DNA from: WGMI01 sp041739275 | GTDB lineage: Bacteria; Bacteroidota; Bacteroidia; Flavobacteriales; Schleiferiaceae | DNA: 64,000 nt | Assembly: GCA_041739275.1 (NCBI GenBank) | Contig: JBGSOF010000009.1 | Coordinates: 28,250 to 92,249 of the forward strand | Direction of reading: 5' to 3' | Part shown: positions 58,846 through 64,000 of the stretch, piece by piece | Layout of the letters: every line of letters begins with the position of its first letter | How positions within the stretch are numbered: position 1 is the first letter of the stretch | Notes under the pieces: generated by a model | Told to the model about the DNA's origin: nothing | The model's database searches: none | What the model saw: only the letters and a program-made list of their open reading frames with translations | Position numbers and translations under genes: made by a program

Positions 58846-59508
58846 TTATCCGTTTCCCGGATACTTTTTGTACTTCTTCTGCTGTTGCTGCTGCTTTTTC
58901 TTGTTGTTGGGACGAACGCGCTTTCGCAAATCGCTGTCGCGCACCGGCAACTGACCTGCCAATGCCTGACTGCTCACCAACTGAATGTTGTCGTTGCGCT
59001 GAATCGCGCCTTGGCTCAATTCCTCGAGTTCCTTCCAGATGACCTCGTCGTCGACGGTGTCTTTATTCCAAACCAAATAGCTCTTTTTCATTTGGTTGGC
59101 AATGTTGCGAATCAAATGAGCCCTTCCCGGAGCCTCTGCGTCCATTTCGACGGCACTTTTGACCATCTCGCGCAAAATCTTTCCGTAATGTCTGTATTTG
59201 AGCGTTTTACTTGGATACGGCACGGTTTCGGGCGCTGTCTTCAAGGCCTCCTCGCTCGGGGGCGGGTAGGGCGAGTCTACATCGAGCGCAAAGCCGCTCA
59301 TCATGTGGAGTTGATCCCAGAGTTTGTGGCGGAAATCGGCCGTATCGCGCAGCTGCGGATTCATGGCGGCCATGATGTCTACGATCTGCTTTGCGGCTCG
59401 GCTGCGCTGCTCTCGGTCTTCGATCGAGCCCAAACGCTCCACCCATTGTTGCATGATGCGCCCGTGCTCGGGGAGTTTGAGTGCGGGGCGATCGCTGTTG
59501 TATTCCAT
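58846..59508 (-). CDS. DUF4290 domain protein
   Basis: A 220-residue cytoplasmic protein of the Bacteroidota-specific DUF4290 family. It starts MEYNSDRPALKLPEHGRIMQ; TADFRHKLWDQLHMMSGFAL, DVDSPYPPPSEEA and KYRHYGKILREMVKSAVEMD are the family blocks. A very basic, Gln-rich tail (NNKKKQQQQQKKYKKYPGNG) could bind nucleic acid. Function unknown; its position next to murA is, as I recall, conserved, which links it loosely to wall synthesis. It starts 57 nt after the UvrD helicase gene on the same strand. Confidence 0.9.
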   Translation of the reverse strand: MEYNSDRPALKLPEHGRIMQQWVERLGSIEDREQRSRAAKQIVDIMAAMNPQLRDTADFRHKLWDQLHMMSGFALDVDSPYPPPSEEALKTAPETVPYPSKTLKYRHYGKILREMVKSAVEMDAEAPGRAHLIRNIANQMKKSYLVWNKDTVDDEVIWKELEELSQGAIQRNDNIQLVSSQALAGQLPVRDSDLRKRVRPNNKKKQQQQQKKYKKYPGNG

Positions 59509-59565
59509 TGGCTCAAAAATACGTCTGTGGGACGAGTGGTGTCGATTCGTTTAAAAACGACGGGT

Positions 59566-61923
59566 TTATCCCTCCTTTTGGAGTTTCGCGAAACGCAGCA
59601 GCAGCTTTTTCTCTCCCGTGTGGTCGAACAAAACAGTGGCCGAAGCATTGGCTCCTTCGCCTTGAACGGAGGTGACTAAACCGCGGCCAAAGTTCGGGTG
59701 CAAGATCCGCATCCCGACCTCAGGTCGATCGATGTCAATTCCCGAGCCTGAATTTTGGGTCGATTCGAGGGGTTTCATCCCTTTCGGAGGATCTGTCTGC
59801 TTGTTCGACAGGGGTTTTTCGGGTCGGCGAAAGCCCGTATTTCCCGGTGTTCGCCCCGCTGAGGGAGTCGATTTTCCGCCTCCGTTCGAAAAGCGACCCC
59901 AACCTCCGCCCGAACTGGGCAAAAACACATCGCCTCCTGAAAAAGGATGCACGGTCGGAATTTTCACATCCAGAAATGCCGGGTCTATTTCGTCCAAAAA
60001 GCGACTCGGCTCGCAATCGATGAGTTTTCCGAACCGATAGCGCGTATGGGCATAGGTGAGATAGGCTTTGCGCTCTGCGCGGGTCAAGGCGACATAAAAC
60101 AGCCGGCGCTCTTCTTCCAAATCCTCTTTGCTGTTGATGGCCATGAGGTTGGGAAACAGAGTTTCCTCTAAACCCACTACAAAAACACATTGAAATTCAA
60201 GCCCTTTCGACTGGTGAATGCTCATTAAAGACACCTTGGGCGTGTGGTCGTCTTCTTTGTCGGCATCGGTAATCAGGGCGACATCTTGTAAAAAAGCACC
60301 CAGAGTGGCATCGCCGTCTTCGACTTGGCTTTGGCGCTCCGAAAAGTCTTGAATGGCGTTGAGCAGTTCGAGGGTGTTTTCTAAGCGCGACACGCCTTCG
60401 GGGGTTCCGTCTGATTTCAGTTCGCGGATCAAGCCCGAGGCATTGGCGATGAACTGTGCCGCTTCAAAGGCGTTTCCCTTGGCAATTTCGGCCGCGAAAC
60501 TGCGAATCATGATGCAAAAGTTCGACAATCGCTGCACCGTGGGGCCATTGATGCCGACCGAGGGATACATCACCACTTCTTCGGCGGCTTCAAAAAGACT
60601 GTGCTGCTTTTCGAGTGCGAACACATTGAGCCGGTCGAGCGTCGTTGGGCCAATTTCGCGCTTGGGGTAGTTGATGATGCGCCGAAACGCTTCTTCGTCT
60701 CCGGGGTTGATCGCCAGCCTAAAATATGCGAGCAAGTCTTTGACTTCTTTGCGCATATAAAACGACAGCCCCCCGTAAATGCGGTACGGAATGTTGCGCT
60801 TTCTCAGGGCATCTTCGAAGGCTCTCGACTGGGCGTTGGTTCGGTAGAGAATGGCAAAACGGCTGTAGTCCCACTGGTTTTTGAAGTGGTCTTCAGAGAT
60901 GCGTTCTCCTATGTAATTACCTTCTTCAAAGTCGCTTACAGCTTTGAACACCGTAATTTTCTCGCCCGCGTCGTTCGAGGTCCAGACGATTTTTTCGAGC
61001 CGCTCTTTGTTTTTTTCGATAATGCTGTTGGCGGCACGGACAATGTTGTCGGTCGAGCGGTAGTTCTGTTCGAGTTTGAAAATTCGGGCTTCGGGATAGT
61101 CTTTCTGAAAGCTCAGGATGTTGCGGATGTTGGCGCCGCGAAACGAATAAATGCTCTGGGCGTCGTCTCCGACCACGCAAATATTCTCGAAGCGAGAGGC
61201 CAGCGCCTTGACGATGATGTATTGGCTGTGGTTGGTGTCTTGATACTCGTCCACCATCAAATAGCGAAAGCGGTCTTGATATTTGGCGAGGACTTCGGGG
61301 AAACGCGCGAGCAATTCGTTGGTTTTGAGCAATAAATCGTCAAAGTCCATAGCTCCTGCTCGAAAGCAGCGCTCGGTGTATTCGGTGTAAATGGAGCCCA
61401 TCAGCGACAGCCGCGCCGCCTTGTCGGCTTCGATGAGGTCTTCGCGGTGCGCATAGGCGCCGGGGGTCACCAATGCGTTTTTGTAGGCGGATATGCGGTT
61501 TTGAAGCGTTTTGGGCTTGTAGATTTCCTTGTCGAGCTCTTTTTCTTTGACGAGGTTGGCAATCACCTTTTGGGCGTCCTCGGTGTCGTAGATCGTAAAG
61601 TTGGAGGGAAAGCCTAGGGCCCCGCCTTCGGCGCGCAAAATCCGCGCAAAAACCGAGTGAAAGGTGCCCATCCACAGACCTTTGGAAGCCGAATCGCCCA
61701 TCATGGCGCCAATTCGAGACTTCATCTCGCGGGCTGCTTTGTTTGTAAACGTCAGCGCGAGAATGTTCATCGGGTCCACCCCTTTTTCAATCAGGTACGC
61801 GATGCGGTACATCAGCACCCGGGTCTTGCCCGAGCCGGCTCCCGCGATCACCATCACCGGCCCCTCGGTGGCCTCTACCGCAGCCCTTTGGGCGGGGTTG
61901 AGTTGTTCCAACAGTTTACTCAT
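59566..61923 (-). CDS. UvrD/PcrA family ATP-dependent DNA helicase
   Basis: A 785-residue superfamily 1A helicase. Walker A VIAGAGSGKTRVLMYRIAYL is near residue 28, then TFTNKAAREMKSRIG, Walker B YLMVDEYQDTNHSQY, VVGDDAQSIYSFRGANI, LEQNYRST, and motifs V-VI VSLMSIHQSKGLEFQCVFVV and EERRLFYVALTRAERKAYL. The C-terminal tail ends with MRILHPNFGRGLVTSVQGEG, the PcrA-like RNA-polymerase-binding Tudor fold. It serves in excision repair and conflict resolution. ATG 61923 (MSKLLEQLNPAQR) follows TACTTTTG (minus strand, 61941-61934), a -7-like element, so the leader would be very short; an ATG two codons upstream is also open. Confidence 0.94.
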   Translation of the reverse strand: MSKLLEQLNPAQRAAVEATEGPVMVIAGAGSGKTRVLMYRIAYLIEKGVDPMNILALTFTNKAAREMKSRIGAMMGDSASKGLWMGTFHSVFARILRAEGGALGFPSNFTIYDTEDAQKVIANLVKEKELDKEIYKPKTLQNRISAYKNALVTPGAYAHREDLIEADKAARLSLMGSIYTEYTERCFRAGAMDFDDLLLKTNELLARFPEVLAKYQDRFRYLMVDEYQDTNHSQYIIVKALASRFENICVVGDDAQSIYSFRGANIRNILSFQKDYPEARIFKLEQNYRSTDNIVRAANSIIEKNKERLEKIVWTSNDAGEKITVFKAVSDFEEGNYIGERISEDHFKNQWDYSRFAILYRTNAQSRAFEDALRKRNIPYRIYGGLSFYMRKEVKDLLAYFRLAINPGDEEAFRRIINYPKREIGPTTLDRLNVFALEKQHSLFEAAEEVVMYPSVGINGPTVQRLSNFCIMIRSFAAEIAKGNAFEAAQFIANASGLIRELKSDGTPEGVSRLENTLELLNAIQDFSERQSQVEDGDATLGAFLQDVALITDADKEDDHTPKVSLMSIHQSKGLEFQCVFVVGLEETLFPNLMAINSKEDLEEERRLFYVALTRAERKAYLTYAHTRYRFGKLIDCEPSRFLDEIDPAFLDVKIPTVHPFSGGDVFLPSSGGGWGRFSNGGGKSTPSAGRTPGNTGFRRPEKPLSNKQTDPPKGMKPLESTQNSGSGIDIDRPEVGMRILHPNFGRGLVTSVQGEGANASATVLFDHTGEKKLLLRFAKLQKEG

Positions 61924-62041
61924 GCTCAAGATTCAAAAGTAAACCACCGACCGCGCCTTGACTCTCGGCCTTGACTCAGTTTCTCAACATTCCTCCGAGA
62001 AGTGTAGTATTTTCGTCTACCATTCTCCCATCTTCAGTCAT

Positions 62042-63781
62042 ATGAGCTCTCTGTTTCGCCCATTTGCATATCTCTTTTTGTTTGCCTTCGCCTTTTTGAG
62101 CGAGCGGGCCTATGCGCAGTTTGGTCTTCCTGAAGACACTGTTCTCTGCGGAGGGCAGAATCACTTTATTCCGAGTGGCTTTAAAAGTGTCAGCAGCTCC
62201 ACGCCCATTGCTCTCACGGACGACGTTTTCAGCGGGGTCATCAACATAGGCTTTCCCTTTACTTTTTACGGTCAGACCTATACCCAGTGCGTCATTAGCT
62301 CAAACAATTACATCACCTTCGATTTAACTACGGCCGGAGGGGGTTCGCCCTGGGCCATTAATATGAATATTCCGAACGCAATCAATGCACAGCCGAATTC
62401 AATTATGTGCCCGTGGCAAGACATCAATCCGGGCGTCGGAGGGGTGGTTGAATACGGAATTGCCGGCACGGCGCCCAATCGTGTTTTCACCGTTTCATTT
62501 TGTGAAATCCCGATGTTCAGTTGTACGAGCATCGATTTTACGAATCAAATATTGCTTTACGAGGGCTCGAATCGAATCGAGACCCATATTCGAGATAAGC
62601 CGCTCTGCCTCACTTGGAATGGGGGCGCTGCAATTCACGGCCTACAGAACGCAGCCGGAAATGTTGCGCATGTCGTCCCGGGACGGAATTTTACAGATCC
62701 TACTTGGGTAACGACCAACGAAGGCTACGCATTTATACCGGACACCGTAGGCATTGGTTATACGATTCAATCCATTCCATTTGACCCTTCGGTGTTCAAT
62801 CCCATTGTTTGGAAGAACTCCGCAGGGGTTGCCATTCACACCGGCGACAGCCTTCCCATTACGTTGCCACAGGGCAGTGTGGAAACCTATACAGTGGAAA
62901 CTTCCATTTGCGGAGGTGCCTTATTGGCGGATACGATTACGGTCTATATCCCTACTGTTGATGCTATTCCGCTCGAGCCTTCGTGCCAAGGGGAGGGAAC
63001 GGGGGTGGTGTATATCGACTTGTTTGATCAAAATCCCTATCGATACAACATCTTTTTAATCGATGCCACCGACAGCATCGTTTGGGCCAATGGGGTTCGG
63101 CGAGATGAAGATACCGCCCGAGGCATTCCACCGGGCACATTTACGCTTGTCGTGGTCGATACCAACGGATGCGAACTCTACGATACCTTGGTGGTCGGTG
63201 CCTTGCCTGCGATTTCGGCGGGGATTATGAACCCGGCCGATACGCTCTGGGATTCGTTGTTGGTGGTGCAGGAGTTCATCAATTTGAGTGCGGGGGCTGA
63301 TAGCTTCTATTGGACGGCCAATGGTCAGACCTCGACCGACAGCAATGCGATTTTTACCTTCGATACCTGCGGGGTGTATCCCGTCACCTTGGTTTCGGTG
63401 AACGAGTTTGGCTGCTCCGATTCTACGGCTCTGTTTTATTGGGTTTATTGTTATGTGCCCGATCCGCCGGTTCCGATTCCCGACTCTTCGTTTATCGCGT
63501 TTCCCAACGTGTTTACGCCGAACGGGGATGGAGAAAACGACTATTTCAACGCGGTCTATGATGGGTTTGAGGCCATTGAGACCTTCCAAGGACAAATCTT
63601 CAATCGGTTTGGGGCTTTGATCTACGAATGGTCCGATGTAGAGAACCCTGTATCGGGCTGGGATGGCACCTACAAAGGCAAAGAAGCTGCAGAAGGGGTC
63701 TATATGCTGGTCATCAGCGCCAAGGGCACCGATGGGGTGGAACACCGAATACAACGCACCCTGACTTTGAGTCGGAACTAG
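62042..63781 (+). CDS. secreted protein with gliding-motility type C-terminal sorting domain
   Basis: A 579-residue surface or secreted protein. Signal peptide: LFRPFAYLFLFAFAFLSERA then YAQ. Residues about 25-250 form a beta domain that repeats INIGFPFTFYGQTYTQCVIS and YEGSNRIETHIRDKPLC, similar to nidogen-like extracellular modules. Ig/PKD-like stretches follow (TFDTCGVYPVTLVSVNEFG). The last 90 residues are the type B (CHU_C) sorting domain: FPNVFTPNGDGENDYFNAVY, IFNRFGALIYEWSDV, GWDGTYKGKEAAEGVYMLVI, and TLTLSRN. Type IX secretion should export it across the outer membrane. ATG 62042 gives the signal peptide. Stand-alone gene; ligand or role unknown, with adhesion likely. Confidence 0.88.
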   Translation: MSSLFRPFAYLFLFAFAFLSERAYAQFGLPEDTVLCGGQNHFIPSGFKSVSSSTPIALTDDVFSGVINIGFPFTFYGQTYTQCVISSNNYITFDLTTAGGGSPWAINMNIPNAINAQPNSIMCPWQDINPGVGGVVEYGIAGTAPNRVFTVSFCEIPMFSCTSIDFTNQILLYEGSNRIETHIRDKPLCLTWNGGAAIHGLQNAAGNVAHVVPGRNFTDPTWVTTNEGYAFIPDTVGIGYTIQSIPFDPSVFNPIVWKNSAGVAIHTGDSLPITLPQGSVETYTVETSICGGALLADTITVYIPTVDAIPLEPSCQGEGTGVVYIDLFDQNPYRYNIFLIDATDSIVWANGVRRDEDTARGIPPGTFTLVVVDTNGCELYDTLVVGALPAISAGIMNPADTLWDSLLVVQEFINLSAGADSFYWTANGQTSTDSNAIFTFDTCGVYPVTLVSVNEFGCSDSTALFYWVYCYVPDPPVPIPDSSFIAFPNVFTPNGDGENDYFNAVYDGFEAIETFQGQIFNRFGALIYEWSDVENPVSGWDGTYKGKEAAEGVYMLVISAKGTDGVEHRIQRTLTLSRN

Positions 63782-63843
63782 GCGGAGGTTGAGGGGTGTG
63801 CGGATTTGAGCGAAATCTCGTAGGCCCAATATCGATTCAACCA

Positions 63844-63881
63844 TCCCAGTCGCTCGTTTTCAGCGAGTGACCACTATTTCG
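63844..63881. repeat. 38 bp hairpin repeat, copy 1
   Basis: This copy is 36 of 38 identical to the one at 63904, exactly 60 bp apart. It contains GTCGCTCG and CGAGTGAC, which pair with one mismatch around TTTTCAG. It lies 62 bp after the surface-protein gene. No CRISPR-like spacer identity can be judged from two units. Confidence 0.8.
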
Positions 63882-63903
63882 GAGACCAGATTTCTTTTAA
63901 GGC

Positions 63904-63941
63904 TCCCAGTCGCTCGCTTTCAGCGAGTGACGACTATTTCG
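63904..63941. repeat. 38 bp hairpin repeat, copy 2
   Basis: The second copy differs from the first by T to C in the loop and C to G near the right arm; the second change improves pairing (AGTCG with CGACT, plus CTCGC with GCGAG). The unique 22 bp between copies is AT-rich. More copies may lie beyond the window. Confidence 0.8.
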
Positions 63942-64000
63942 CAGGAAAATGCTTGAGCCACGTCCGAACAACGCCTGGAACTCGGATTGAACTTTCGTCC

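Noticed and set aside
63056..63844. A 262-codon minus-strand frame at the end of the window
   Set aside because: It is the exact antisense of the sorted surface-protein gene, whose domains are unmistakable.
63844..63941. CRISPR array
   Set aside because: Only two units, each with an internal hairpin and a 22 bp gap shorter than usual spacers, and no cas genes; called tandem hairpin repeats instead.

Overview
The window comes from a bacterium of the phylum Bacteroidota, probably a Flavobacteriales-like lineage of moderate GC. The evidence is a secreted protein with a gliding-motility/type IX secretion C-terminal sorting domain at 62.0-63.8 kb, Bacteroidota-restricted families (DUF4290, DUF4258-like, DUF1573, polymorphic toxin type 23), a TTTG-N19-TAnnTTTG promoter in front of the DUF1573 gene, weak Shine-Dalgarno use, and a serA-serC-ferredoxin-acyl-CoA reductase neighbourhood familiar from this phylum. 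No tRNA, rRNA, CRISPR array or transposase gene was recognised.

Layout. 0-8 kb: the tip of an RHS protein cut by the window edge, a MATE exporter, tsaE-alanine dehydrogenase-DUF4258, a proline dehydrogenase, and aroB-aroA. 8-15 kb: a helix-hairpin-helix outer-membrane protein with a barrel partner, then a large periplasmic-sensor LytS-type kinase with its LytTR regulator. 15-22 kb: a glycosyltransferase, ftsE, serA, serC, a ferredoxin and an acyl-CoA reductase. 22-31 kb is accessory and visibly AT-richer: a toxin-23-like protein with a lipoprotein, an Ntn amide hydrolase, a three-gene HipBST-like toxin-antitoxin operon with three operators, a stand-alone purQ, and a lipoprotein/barrel pair carrying two terminator hairpins in odd places. 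31-38 kb is one overlapping minus-strand operon (eamA-yicC-gmk-nadD-addB-like-dehydratase). 38-49 kb is a plus-strand series: DUF1573, aminotransferase, murB, acyl-CoA carboxylase, miaA, lpxK, gatB, a TlpA-like lipoprotein and an SLC13 transporter. A 1.2 kb hairpin-rich non-coding gap follows. 50-62 kb is minus-strand: TPR lipoprotein, recA, a TlpA-like protein, a degenerate GlmS-like glutaminase domain, a LytTR regulator, a hybrid kinase, H-NOX, murA, DUF4290 and a UvrD helicase. The window ends with the sorted surface protein and two tandem hairpin repeats.

The most interesting items are: (1) a probable nitric-oxide circuit H-NOX -> soluble hybrid kinase -> LytTR regulator; (2) a GlmS-derived glutaminase domain that has lost its catalytic residues and its isomerase half; (3) the HipBST-like operon with three palindromic operators about 40 bp apart; (4) scattered palindromes with a GTAG foot that look like REP elements moved by a RAYT transposase encoded elsewhere; (5) a perfect terminator hairpin that encodes part of a signal peptide; and (6) an orphan RHS tip with its own ribosome binding site.
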